A stretch of 60,081 nt of DNA from NCBI GenBank assembly GCA_016709845.1, contig JADJMA010000039.1, forward strand, positions 1 through 60,081, written 5' to 3'. A program made the translations under genes and the position numbers. The notes below the pieces were generated by a model, which saw only the letters and a list, made by a program, of their open reading frames with translations, was not told where the DNA came from and made no database searches. Position 1 is the first letter of the stretch. The number at the start of each line of letters is the position of its first letter. This stretch comes from Flammeovirgaceae bacterium. Its GTDB lineage: Bacteria; Bacteroidota; Bacteroidia; Cytophagales; Cyclobacteriaceae. Positions 39,288 to 47,681 of the stretch are shown here, one piece after another.

Positions 39288-40301
39288 ATGAAAAATTATA
39301 TCTTTTACGGACTTATTTTAATTTTTGCTGCATACAATCAAAGCAAATCGATAAAAACTATTACACAGGAGAAAATAGCTGACAATGCATCCAATTATAC
39401 AGGAACAGCAAGCATTACTCAGGGATCTACAAATACGCAGGTAGAGATCATATATGAATGTGTAGCAGGAAGACCGACTGATATTGGAGTAATAAAGTCT
39501 ACTGATGGAAAGCAATGGACGGTTCCAGCAAGTACTAATTTTAACAATAAAAATTTCCCAACAGCCCCCGACTTACACAACCCCTGTAATGGCAATACGT
39601 ATTCGAATGTTCAGGAAGCAATTTCAAAACTTGATGGTTCAGATATCATAGAAATTGACAAAGATGGCGAGCTCTTTACAGCCTATATTTTTGCTGATAA
39701 CTATTTCGAAATGTACGTTAATGGAATTCCGGTTGGAAAAGATAAGGTTCCATTCACGCAATTCAATTCTAGTCTCGTAAGGTTTAAAGTTACCAAGCCA
39801 TTTACGATTGCAATGAAATTGGTTGATTGGGAAGAAGCTCTGGGTATTGGCACTGAAAAGAACCAGGGAAGTAATTTCCATGCCGGAGATGGCGGAATGG
39901 TTGCCGTTATTAAAGATATTCATGATACTATCATTGCAGCAACTAATGAAAACTGGAAAGCCCTAACGTTTTATACATCACCTATAAAGGATTTAAACTG
40001 TGTAACTGAAACCGGTTTGATTCGCACTTCCAAAAATTGTGACGAGACAGATAGCGATGATGGCACTTCCTTTTATGGATTGCATTGGGAATTACCAATG
40101 GGTTGGGAAAAAGCAAATTTCGATGATTCAAATTGGCCGCATGCCGTTACTTATACGAATAAAACAATTGGTGTAGATAACAAAAAAGCATACACGAACT
40201 TCACTGAAATTTTTGATAATCAAACTAATGACGCAAAGTTCATCTGGTCAGCTAATGTGGTTTTGGATAATGAAGTTATTGTAAGATATACTGTGAAATA
40301 A
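39288..40301 (+). CDS. Secreted protein of unknown function, 337 residues
   Basis: Intact. N-terminal signal peptide (MKNYIFYGLILIFAAYNQS). The middle contains ELFTAYIFADNYFEMYVNGI and LVRFKVTKPFTIAMKLVDWE; the C-terminal part has LPMGWEKANFDDSNWPHAVT. The FDDSNW element is typical of galactose-binding-like sandwich domains that occur beside sugar-active enzymes, so a jelly-roll fold is plausible. No catalytic motif is visible. It is directly followed by an attC-like half site. Confidence 0.6.
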   Translation: MKNYIFYGLILIFAAYNQSKSIKTITQEKIADNASNYTGTASITQGSTNTQVEIIYECVAGRPTDIGVIKSTDGKQWTVPASTNFNNKNFPTAPDLHNPCNGNTYSNVQEAISKLDGSDIIEIDKDGELFTAYIFADNYFEMYVNGIPVGKDKVPFTQFNSSLVRFKVTKPFTIAMKLVDWEEALGIGTEKNQGSNFHAGDGGMVAVIKDIHDTIIAATNENWKALTFYTSPIKDLNCVTETGLIRTSKNCDETDSDDGTSFYGLHWELPMGWEKANFDDSNWPHAVTYTNKTIGVDNKKAYTNFTEIFDNQTNDAKFIWSANVVLDNEVIVRYTVK

Positions 40302-40304
40302 TAA

Positions 40305-40394
40305 CAACCGCTAACGTTATATCCGGTAATGCTCTCTAAGGATTAGCACTACGCACATACTGGCTCGTTGGCGGGCATTTTCGGTTGACACTAC
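40305..40394 (+). repeat. attC-like left half site (incomplete)
   Basis: CAACCGCTAACGTTATATCC, 4 bases after a stop codon, matches the left-core style (CCGCTAAC) of sites B and D. No convincing right arm with AACGTT is found before the next start codon at 40395, so the site seems truncated. Confidence 0.35.
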
Positions 40395-40523
40395 ATGAGA
40401 CTCACTTTAACGATACTAATTCTACTCCTTGGACAAGGACTCTTTGGACAAATCCGTTACACACGACTATTGGAAAACAAAAACTTCAAGTGGCTTGCAG
40501 AGGCAGGCCGCGTGATTCTATAA
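40395..40523 (+). pseudogene. Signal peptide and short stub of a truncated secreted protein
   Basis: 42 residues. A good signal peptide (MRLTLTILILLLGQGLFGQ) is followed by only IRYTRLLENKNFKWLAEAGR and a stop. Composition resembles the cassette-like units (GGACAAG repeats). Likely the start of a gene whose remainder has been lost at the junction with 40589. Confidence 0.45.
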
Positions 40524-40588
40524 AATACCAATTGCTGTTTGAACAGCTATTGCCTACCTTGATTTTTTATTACCACTTCCATCATATT

Positions 40589-40947
40589 ATGAAGCCTTAT
40601 CTCAGTACCCTCGTTGGTCTTTTACTAAGCGTAAACCTTTTTGCTCAGAATCCGGATTCCGTTTACATGCACACAAATTATGATTTAACAACTTATCGCG
40701 TTGCTATGCGGGATGGTGTGCATTTGTTTACGATTGTGTATACCCCAAAAGATAAGAGTAAAACCTATCCCATCATCATCAACCGCACCTGCTACAATGC
40801 TTCGGGCTACACCGATTACAAAACGAGAAGGTACCCTTCGCCAACGAAGACGATTTTATTAAGTCTACGATTACCGTCTATGGCTCTTCTGTTGTGGAGA
40901 TTGGCGATCTGAAATCGATGAAGGCGAAAGTGGATGTGAAGAGATAA
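40589..40947 (+). pseudogene. CocE/X-Pro dipeptidyl-peptidase (S15) N-terminal fragment joined to an unrelated C-terminus
   Basis: From the ATG at 40589: signal peptide (MKPYLSTLVGLLLSVNLFAQ), then YDLTTYRVAMRDGVHLFTIV and YPIIINRTCYNASGYTDYK, the recognisable start of a CocE/S15 acylase-peptidase (~600 residues normally). After about 80 residues the similarity ends. From ~40830 another frame reads VPFANEDDFIKSTITVYGSS through VDVKR to a stop at 40947, probably the tail of a different protein. The catalytic domain is absent. Confidence 0.55.
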
Positions 40948-41015
40948 TTGATGTAAACCGTAGGGAATGATAAGATTGAAGATACTCCCTACTCGTGCAG
41001 AAGATCGCAATTATG

Positions 41016-41032
41016 CAAATGTCACAAAAAAT
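41016..41032 (+). repeat. 17-bp direct repeat, right copy
   Basis: Identical to 31695-31711 (CAAATGTCACAAAAAAT), 9.3 kb away in the same orientation. The next gene starts 78 bases downstream, and at the left copy 144 bases downstream. Confidence 0.5.
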
Positions 41033-41109
41033 ATAGCTACTGTTTTCTTTCTGGTTGGCCCGATTGTAGGTATATTTAATATTAGGACTGACACCACAAA
41101 CGTAAGGAC

Positions 41110-41337
41110 ATGAAGAATGAAAATGGAATTAAGCTTTTCAAAGTAATCAGCGTTATACTTATTATTTCAATCATTTATTCGCTGACAACTATGTATCCTA
41201 ATTATGGTTCATCTTTTGACATGGGATTTTCTGCTGGTTTAGCTTTTGGACAAGCGATGAAGGTTCTAGGAACCATCGGACTAATTTCTTATGGAATAAG
41301 GACTATAAGGAAGCGTGGAATTAAAGCCCTAGACTAA
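41110..41337 (+). CDS. Small two-helix membrane protein
   Basis: 75 residues: MKNENGIKLFKVISVILIIS opens a first helix, a Gly-rich SFDMGFSAGLAFGQ joins it to a second helix, and the tail is basic (RTIRKRGIKALD). Positive-inside distribution puts both ends in the cytoplasm. No family recognised. AT-rich, like the accessory units before it. Confidence 0.55.
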   Translation: MKNENGIKLFKVISVILIISIIYSLTTMYPNYGSSFDMGFSAGLAFGQAMKVLGTIGLISYGIRTIRKRGIKALD

Positions 41338-41535
41338 CAGGTTTCTGTCAACCGACAATTTTGCTGATTTGCTCAACTAACGAGGCTCTCCAGGTTCAGA
41401 TTATGAATTAGCCTTGGCGAAACTCTAAGGCATTCCCCTTTGCCGTAAAATCCAGATAGATATCAGGGTTTAATTATTTTTCTTCTTTTGTAATAATTTC
41501 ACTCCCGATCAGTACTAATGGTGTAAACAAACCGA

Positions 41536-42027
41536 GTGAAAGAAAACGAACAACAACATATTTTCCAGGAATGGCTAAGCCTGCATAAAGGATTGATTTT
41601 TAAGATCGTCCGATCGTATGCGCAAACCTCCATGGATCAAGACGATCTGTTTCAGGAAATTATCATTCATGTATGGCATTCTATTCCGTCATTCAGGCAC
41701 GAATCTTCCGTAACCACCTGGTTGTATCGAATTTCGCTGAACACCGCTATTAAATGGACTACGAAAGAACGAAAATATAATCAAACCCAAGCGCTTGAAG
41801 AGGTCCACTACCTGATAACAGAAACCGGGTCCCCTATTGATGAGCGATTAGTGTGGCTCTACGAAGAAATCTATAAGCTGGATGAAATTGATCGTTCTCT
41901 GGCGGTACTGCTTCTGGAAGGCTTTAGCTACAAAGAAATGGCGAATCTGCTCGGGATAACCGAATCGAATGTGGGCGTAAAAATCATGCGCATTAAAAAA
42001 CAATTAATCACCAAATCAAAAAAATAA
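41536..42027 (+). CDS. ECF-type RNA polymerase sigma factor
   Basis: 163 residues, intact, GTG start. Region 2: MDQDDLFQEIIIHVWHSIPS and TTWLYRISLNTAIKW. Region 4: FSYKEMANLLGITESNVGVK. It belongs to the ECF group that pairs with a membrane anti-sigma encoded next door. The following gene begins 1 base after the stop and has two to four helices, which fits that role. Confidence 0.92.
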   Translation: MKENEQQHIFQEWLSLHKGLIFKIVRSYAQTSMDQDDLFQEIIIHVWHSIPSFRHESSVTTWLYRISLNTAIKWTTKERKYNQTQALEEVHYLITETGSPIDERLVWLYEEIYKLDEIDRSLAVLLLEGFSYKEMANLLGITESNVGVKIMRIKKQLITKSKK

Positions 42028-42028
42028 T

Positions 42029-42607
42029 ATGACCATGGAATTTGAAGAACTGCAAAAAATCTGGGACTCGCAATACAGTAAACCAATGTATGCCCTTGAT
42101 GAAAAGGCCCTGCATAACCGCATTATGTCGAAACAAAAGAGCACTCATCACATCATGAACACAAGTGAGTTATTAACGATTTTGGTCAACCTTGGAGCGG
42201 GAAGTCTTGTGCTTGCCATCAACCTGGTTGATCAAAATAGAAATGTATTTATGTACGGGATGGCCGCCTGGATGTTGTGTACAGGTTTCTATGTGTGGGT
42301 GAGTCGCCTGCGGAGAATAAAAGATGCCCAGCAGTTTGACCTATCGATGCGAGGAGATCTTCGTCACGCCATTTCAATGGCCACGTATCAGGTTCGTTTT
42401 TCACAACTCATGCGTTGGAACATTTTGCCTATAGGAGCATTCATACTGTTGGCGCTCGTATTTGGAGGTAAACCGATTTGGCTGGCCGTGGTGATTTTTG
42501 TTCTTTTTGGCCTGGCGTACTATGCAAGCAGATGGGAACATGGCATCTACGTCTCCCGAAGGAGAGAACTTGAACTATTAAAAGGTAAGCTGGAAGAAGA
42601 GAAATAG
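42029..42607 (+). CDS. Membrane protein, probable partner (anti-sigma) of the ECF factor
   Basis: 192 residues. A short cytoplasmic N-terminus (EELQKIWDSQYSKPMYALDE) precedes two pairs of helices (around 46-64, 72-90 and 133-170), with a charged linker between. Charged C-terminus RRRELELLKGKLEEEK. The arrangement and one-base spacing behind the sigma gene suggest control of its activity. No zinc-binding HxxxCxxC motif is present, so it is not a ZAS-type anti-sigma. Confidence 0.65.
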   Translation: MTMEFEELQKIWDSQYSKPMYALDEKALHNRIMSKQKSTHHIMNTSELLTILVNLGAGSLVLAINLVDQNRNVFMYGMAAWMLCTGFYVWVSRLRRIKDAQQFDLSMRGDLRHAISMATYQVRFSQLMRWNILPIGAFILLALVFGGKPIWLAVVIFVLFGLAYYASRWEHGIYVSRRRELELLKGKLEEEK

Positions 42608-42630
42608 ATCAAACAAAGGACTCACCTTTT

Positions 42631-42659
42631 GTTATTGTTGGTTGACAACCAACAATAAC
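42631..42659. terminator. Hairpin between convergent genes
   Basis: A perfect 13-bp stem GTTATTGTTGGTT with its complement and a GAC loop, placed between the convergent sigma operon and DedA gene. It lacks a clear T run, so it could serve both directions weakly. Confidence 0.6.
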
Positions 42660-42674
42660 GCTTCAACAAAGAAC

Positions 42675-43238
42675 TCACTCCACCGCCATCCTTCTCATCG
42701 CCACCTTGCGAATGAGGTAACCCATCAGCAAACCAAACGTGGCAAAGCCAAGGACTATGAAAATAAAATTGTCTTCAAAAGCTTTTGCCTGCAGGTTGAG
42801 CAAGCGGCCTACCCAATAGCCGGCCGTGCTCACCAGCGTAGCCCATAGTAAACCGGCAAGGGTACTATAAAACAGATACGTGATGGGCCGGATACCGCTC
42901 ATACCCACCACCAACGGAATGATTATCCGAAAGCCATAGAGAAACCGATAGCTGAGAAGTATCTGGAGTTTATGCTTATGAAAGAAATTGGTGACAGGCA
43001 TCACCTTGGCTTTGAGCTTCGGGCGTTTAGCCAAAAAATATTTTCCATTGAGCCGACCAATGAGGTAGTAAATCCAGTCGCTTATGAAAGAACCCAGGAA
43101 GGCAGCCAGGATAGTCAAGTGGAAATCGAACAGCCCACGGTAAATAAGTGAAGAGGCCATCAGGATGGCTGTCTCTCCTTCGAAGAACGTGCCGACCAGC
43201 AAAGCCAGGTATCCATATTGATCTAAGAAATTCTCCAT
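42675..43238 (-). CDS. DedA family membrane protein
   Basis: 187 residues, intact. DedA/VTT hallmarks are FFEGETAILMASSLIY, the re-entrant F.GSFISDWIYYLIGR and the GxxxR-containing RFLYGFRIIIPLVVGMSG, followed by helices. DedA proteins act in lipid-carrier recycling (undecaprenyl phosphate or phospholipid flipping) and membrane-potential maintenance. Start ATG at 43238. Single gene. Confidence 0.9.
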   Translation of the reverse strand: MENFLDQYGYLALLVGTFFEGETAILMASSLIYRGLFDFHLTILAAFLGSFISDWIYYLIGRLNGKYFLAKRPKLKAKVMPVTNFFHKHKLQILLSYRFLYGFRIIIPLVVGMSGIRPITYLFYSTLAGLLWATLVSTAGYWVGRLLNLQAKAFEDNFIFIVLGFATFGLLMGYLIRKVAMRRMAVE

Positions 43239-43623
43239 CTCGATTCTCGTTGCTAACAGTCGTTATAAAAAAACTAACGTAAAAATGAACCAACTATTGA
43301 AATAATCGTTTTTAATTCCATTAATTTTATGGAAATTTTCTAAATGACTTTTATCTGACGATTTAAACAACTACGACAGAAATTGAAAAACAACATCACC
43401 CCTTTTGAGCCCGCTGACACGCTTGTCAGCCCAGCCATCCCGGCCATTATGCTCATCTGCAGCGATTGCTCACCCCGCGCGGGGTTCAGAAGCTTTCGAA
43501 GGCAAATCAGAATCTGAAACTTTTCGCTCAACCAGAGTGAGCGTGACTTGCAAGGCAAGCTGCGCATGAAGTGCTTTTAAAGCATTTCTCATTTTCATCT
43601 ATTACTATTAATGAAATACCACA
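43239..43623. other. Leader region upstream of the arginine operon
   Basis: 385 bases. It contains a 7-bp hairpin GCTGACA-CGCT-TGTCAGC (43413-43430) and the palindrome CCCCGCGCGGGG (43473-43484). The final ~40 bases before 43624 are AT-rich and may hold the promoter. I do not see a convincing ArgR box, and the open frames here have no protein-like character. Confidence 0.4.
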
Positions 43624-44265
43624 TTGGAAGACAATATAATTGTAAGACCAGCTACGGCTGCTGACTCACATTATGCAGATACGATTACCACTGAAATGGC
43701 GGAGTCTGCAAAAGCGCGCGGCACGGGTATAGCCCAGCGCACGCCTGAGTATATCAAATTAAAAATTGAAGAAGGTAAATCAGTGATTGCCATCACGCGC
43801 GATGGCACGTGGGTTGGCTTCTGCTACATTGAAGCCTGGGAGCATGAAAAGTACGTTGCCAACAGTGGGCTTATTGTATCGCCTCCGTTCCGCAAGTCGG
43901 GCGTGGCTACTGAAATCAAGCGCAAAGTGTTTGAGCTTTCGCGGATCAAATATCCGAATGCAAAAATATTTGGCTTGACCACCGGCCTTGCCGTAATGAA
44001 GATCAACTCTGACTTGGGTTACGAACCGGTAACCTATTCGGAGCTAACTACAGACGAAGAGTTTTGGAAAGGTTGTCGCAGTTGTGTGAACTTTGAAATA
44101 CTTACTGCCAAGCAGCGGAAAAACTGTATGTGCACCGCCATGCTGTTCGACCCGGTTGAAGCAGAGGCCAAAATAAAGGAAGCAGCTTTAAAAAAGACAC
44201 TAGTAACTGCCAATGGCGAACCTGAAGAAGAACGAAGACAATTTAAAGGTAACTTTAAGCTTTAG
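43624..44265 (+). CDS. GNAT-family N-acetyltransferase of the arginine operon (probable glutamate N-acetyltransferase)
   Basis: 213 residues, TTG start at 43624. An ATG at 43611 is out of frame by one base, so the true start may be slightly upstream. GNAT fold: SVIAITRDGTWVGFCYIEAW, then the acetyl-CoA loop PPFRKSGVATEIKRKVF and TTGLAVMKINSDLGYEPV. Near the end is a Cys-rich stretch, GCRSCVNFEIL...NCMCTAM. In Bacteroidota a gene of this type usually opens the arg cluster and is thought to supply N-acetylglutamate. Here it is 2 bases from argG. The role is inferred from position. Confidence 0.8.
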   Translation: MEDNIIVRPATAADSHYADTITTEMAESAKARGTGIAQRTPEYIKLKIEEGKSVIAITRDGTWVGFCYIEAWEHEKYVANSGLIVSPPFRKSGVATEIKRKVFELSRIKYPNAKIFGLTTGLAVMKINSDLGYEPVTYSELTTDEEFWKGCRSCVNFEILTAKQRKNCMCTAMLFDPVEAEAKIKEAALKKTLVTANGEPEEERRQFKGNFKL

Positions 44266-44267
44266 TT

Positions 44268-45473
44268 ATGAAAAAAGTTGTTTTAGCATTTAGCGGTGGA
44301 TTGGATACTTCGTATTGCGCCATCCATTTATCGAAAGAATTAGGTTACGAAGTCCATACACTAACCGTAAATACGGGCGGCTTTAATGCCGAAGAAGTTA
44401 AGGAGATTGAAAAACGGGCGTTGAGTTTAGGCGTGGCTTCGCACAAGACCATTGACGAGACTAAAAATTATTACGAGCACGTAATCAGGTTTCTTGTTTT
44501 CGGTAATGTGCTGAAGAATGGAACCTATCCGCTAAGCGTTAGTGCCGAGCGCATGTCGCAGGCGTTGGCTTCCGCCAGATATGCAAAAGAAATAAATGCT
44601 GATGCGGTTGCCCATGGAAGTACAGGTGCCGGTAATGATCAGGTTCGTTTCGACATGATCATTCAGATTCTGGCTCCGGGTACTGAAATCATCACGCCTA
44701 TTCGAGACAAAAAATTGAGCCGCGAAGAAGAAGTTGAGTACTTAAAATCAAAAGGAATAATTTTTAGTGCAGAAAAGGCCAAGTACTCTATTAATAAAGG
44801 TATCTGGGGCACATCCGTGGGCGGGAAAGAAACTTTGAACTCGATGGGGCAATTGCCCGAAGACGCCTGGCCTACTCAAATGACTAAGCAAGGCAGCGAA
44901 GAAGTTAAACTCGGTTTTGAAAAAGGAGAACTCGTTTCCGTTAACGGGAAAAAGTTTGACCATCCAGTAAACGCGGTTCATCATCTTCAAACTATTGCCG
45001 GGCCTTACGGGATTGGAAGAGACATTCATGTGGGTGATACTATTATAGGAATAAAGGGTCGTGTTGGGTTTGAAGCCGCAGCACCGGTGCTTATTATTAA
45101 GGCGCATCATGCACTAGAAAAACACGTGCTCACCAAATGGCAACTAAGTTGGAAAGATCAACTAGCACAATTCTATGGCAATTGGTTGCATGAAGGACAA
45201 TACTTAGATCCGATCATGCGCGACATGGAAGCGTTTCTTTCCAGTTCGCAACAACATGTTACAGGTGAAGTTTCAGTAACGCTTTATCCCTATCGCTATC
45301 AAATCAATGGCATTGAATCAAAGTACGATCTTATGTCGGCCAAGTTTGGAAAGTATGGCGAAATGAATTTGGGCTGGACAGCCGATGATGTGAAAGGGTT
45401 TACAAAAATATTTGGCAACCAGGTTGGAATATATCATCAGGTGAAAGAAGAAGCGGAAAGTAAAAAGTCTTGA
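44268..45473 (+). CDS. argG: Argininosuccinate synthase
   Basis: Joins citrulline and aspartate using ATP, the seventh step of arginine synthesis. 401 residues, intact. The ATP pyrophosphatase loop is AFSGGLDTSY (7-16). Further conserved blocks are AVAHGSTGAGNDQVRFD, ITPIRDKKLSREEE and the synthase segment YSINKGIWGTSVGGKETL. The length equals the family norm. Second gene of the operon. Confidence 0.96.
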   Translation: MKKVVLAFSGGLDTSYCAIHLSKELGYEVHTLTVNTGGFNAEEVKEIEKRALSLGVASHKTIDETKNYYEHVIRFLVFGNVLKNGTYPLSVSAERMSQALASARYAKEINADAVAHGSTGAGNDQVRFDMIIQILAPGTEIITPIRDKKLSREEEVEYLKSKGIIFSAEKAKYSINKGIWGTSVGGKETLNSMGQLPEDAWPTQMTKQGSEEVKLGFEKGELVSVNGKKFDHPVNAVHHLQTIAGPYGIGRDIHVGDTIIGIKGRVGFEAAAPVLIIKAHHALEKHVLTKWQLSWKDQLAQFYGNWLHEGQYLDPIMRDMEAFLSSSQQHVTGEVSVTLYPYRYQINGIESKYDLMSAKFGKYGEMNLGWTADDVKGFTKIFGNQVGIYHQVKEEAESKKS

Positions 45474-45498
45474 GTATATAGTATTGAGTAAATCTAGA

Positions 45499-46434
45499 AT
45501 GACAAAAAAAATAAATGTTGGAATAAAAGGCGCTGCCGGATATACCGGTGGTGAAACGCTGCGGCTATTGTTAAACCATCCGCATGTTGACGTTACCTTT
45601 CTGGAAAGTAGAAGTCAGTCGGGTAAACCCGTAACGAGTGTGCATACTGATCTTGTTGGCGAAACTGATCTAACTTTCTCTACCGATTTCAATAAACCAA
45701 TTGATGTTCTTTTTCTTTGTTTAAGTCATGGTGAAAGTAAAAACCTTTTAGCAAAAGCGCACTTTCCTTCTACAACTCGCATCATCGATCTTGGAAATGA
45801 TTTTCGTTTAGGAGACACTGCATCAGGCAGAGAATTTGTTTACGGTCTTCCAGAATTGCAACGCGATAAAATTAAAACGGCAAAAAACATTGCAAACCCA
45901 GGATGTTTTGCCACTACCATTCAACTTGGGTTGTTGCCTTTAGCTAAAGCCGGACTACTGAAAGAAGTTCATACCACAGGAATTACTGGCTCAACTGGTG
46001 CTGGTCAAAAACTTCAGGAGACAACTCATTTTAGCTGGCGTGCAAATAACATCTCTGCCTATAAAGCATTAACGCATCAACATCTTGGTGAGATTAATCA
46101 AACGTTGAAAAGTCTGCAGCCAACTTTTAGCGAAGATGTAAATTTTATTCCCTGGCGTGGCGATTTCGCCCGAGGCATCTTTGTAACATCCATATTGGAA
46201 TCAAACTTAAGTCTGGAAGAAGCGAATGAGCTTTATAAAGAGTTTTATGCTTCGCATCCATTCACGCATGTAAGCGATGAGATAATTGATTTGAAACAAG
46301 TGGTAAACACCAACAAATGTTTGATCCATTTGGAAAAGGTTGGAAAGAAGTTAGTTATTCATTCCATCACCGATAACTTATTAAAAGGAGCCAGTGGGCA
46401 GGCTATTCAGAATATGAATTTAATGTGGGTTTGA
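45499..46434 (+). CDS. argC: N-acetyl-gamma-glutamyl-phosphate reductase
   Basis: NADPH reduction of N-acylglutamyl phosphate to the semialdehyde. 311 residues from the ATG at 45499; a TTG five codons upstream is also possible. Cofactor loop GAAGYTGGETLRLL (11-24), active-site cysteine in NPGCFATT (Cys136), GITGSTGAGQK and the substrate-loop HQHLGEI are all present. Intact and of normal short-form length. It follows argG by 25 bases. Confidence 0.95.
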   Translation: MTKKINVGIKGAAGYTGGETLRLLLNHPHVDVTFLESRSQSGKPVTSVHTDLVGETDLTFSTDFNKPIDVLFLCLSHGESKNLLAKAHFPSTTRIIDLGNDFRLGDTASGREFVYGLPELQRDKIKTAKNIANPGCFATTIQLGLLPLAKAGLLKEVHTTGITGSTGAGQKLQETTHFSWRANNISAYKALTHQHLGEINQTLKSLQPTFSEDVNFIPWRGDFARGIFVTSILESNLSLEEANELYKEFYASHPFTHVSDEIIDLKQVVNTNKCLIHLEKVGKKLVIHSITDNLLKGASGQAIQNMNLMWV

Positions 46435-46481
46435 TGAAACTGAAGGACTGAAGTTAAAGAGTACGGTTTTTTAAAAAAAAT

Positions 46482-46535
46482 AAAACCACAGAGGACACAG
46501 AGGCTTTGCGTTCCTCCGCTCGCTCTGCGGTTAAA
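46482..46535. repeat. AACCACAGAGG inverted repeat element between argC and argD
   Basis: AACCACAGAGGACACAGAGG faces CCTCCGCTCGCTCTGCGGTT with several mismatches. This is a variant of a palindromic intergenic element common in Bacteroidota. It occupies the only sizeable gap inside the operon. Confidence 0.55.
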
Positions 46536-46544
46536 CAAAACGAT

Positions 46545-47681
46545 ATGAAATTATTCGATGTATATCCCCTCTTCCCTATCGAACCTGTGAAAGCTTCAGG
46601 CTCTTGGCTTTGGGATAAAGACGGAAAAAAATATTTGGACCTATATGGCGGTCATGCGGTAATCTCTATTGGACACAATCACCCGCATTTTGTAGAGGCT
46701 CTAAAACATCAATTGGATAAAATCAGCTTCTATTCTAATAGCGTTAAGAACTCACTACAAGAAAAACTAGCTGATAAACTTGGACAAGTTTCTGGGTATC
46801 CGAATCATCAACTGTTTCTTTGTAATTCTGGGGCAGAAGCCAACGAGAATGCACTCAAGCTTGCATCGTTTGTAAACGGACGAAAAAAAGTGATTGCCTT
46901 TAAAAAAGCATTTCACGGTCGCACGTCCGGTGCAGTGGCCGCAACAGACAATCCAAAAATTGTAGCTCCGTTTAATGCTGGCCACGAAATATTATTCCTG
47001 CCTTTAAATGATGAACAAGCTTTTCTTGAAACTATAAATACTGAAATCTCTTCCGTTATTATTGAAGGCATTCAAGGGGTTGGCGGTATTGTACTTCCGA
47101 GTGATTCGTTTTTACAACTGCTTTCTAGAAAATGTAAAGAGGTTGGCACACTGCTTATCTTAGATGAAGTGCAATCCGGCTATGGCCGCACCGGAAAATT
47201 TTTCGCACATCAGTTTTCAGGTATTCAAGCTGATCTAGTTACAATCGCGAAAGGTATGGGCAACGGCTTTCCGATTGGCGGTTTACTTATTCACCCTGAC
47301 ATTAAACCGTGGAGTGGTATGTTAGGCACAACCTTTGGTGGAAATTATTTAGCCTGCGCTGCAGGCTTATCTGTACTTGAAGTGATCGAGCAAGAAAATT
47401 TAATGAGTAACGCTACTGCACTTGGTAATTTCTGGCTTGAGCAACTTCTTACCTTCTCTGAAATCAAAGCCGTTCGTGGTAAAGGGTTAATGATTGGGTT
47501 TGATTTACCCGATGAGCTGGCCACGTTGCGTAAAGATTTACTCTTCAAGCATGCTATCTTTACGGGCGAAGCTAAACCGAATACAGTGCGTCTGCTTCCT
47601 TCCTTAGCATTATCAAAAACCGAAGCTGATATTTTTCTTGAAGCACTCACTGCAGAACTTAAACAGACCGTTTCATCATGA
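46545..47681 (+). CDS. argD: Acetylornithine aminotransferase (class III PLP)
   Basis: Transfers the amino group from glutamate to N-acylglutamate semialdehyde. 378 residues from the ATG at 46545; an upstream in-frame methionine falls within the repeat element. PLP-enzyme blocks: YLDLYGGHAVISIGHNHP, NSGAEANENALKLA, FKKAFHGRTSGA, LLILDEVQSGYGRTGKFF and the PLP lysine in TIAKGMGNG (Lys236). Its TGA overlaps the argF' start (ATGA). Confidence 0.95.
   Translation: MKLFDVYPLFPIEPVKASGSWLWDKDGKKYLDLYGGHAVISIGHNHPHFVEALKHQLDKISFYSNSVKNSLQEKLADKLGQVSGYPNHQLFLCNSGAEANENALKLASFVNGRKKVIAFKKAFHGRTSGAVAATDNPKIVAPFNAGHEILFLPLNDEQAFLETINTEISSVIIEGIQGVGGIVLPSDSFLQLLSRKCKEVGTLLILDEVQSGYGRTGKFFAHQFSGIQADLVTIAKGMGNGFPIGGLLIHPDIKPWSGMLGTTFGGNYLACAAGLSVLEVIEQENLMSNATALGNFWLEQLLTFSEIKAVRGKGLMIGFDLPDELATLRKDLLFKHAIFTGEAKPNTVRLLPSLALSKTEADIFLEALTAELKQTVSS

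Noticed and set aside
43340..43567. 75-residue minus-strand frame upstream of the arginine operon
   Set aside because: Composition is not protein-like and the frame covers hairpins of the leader region.
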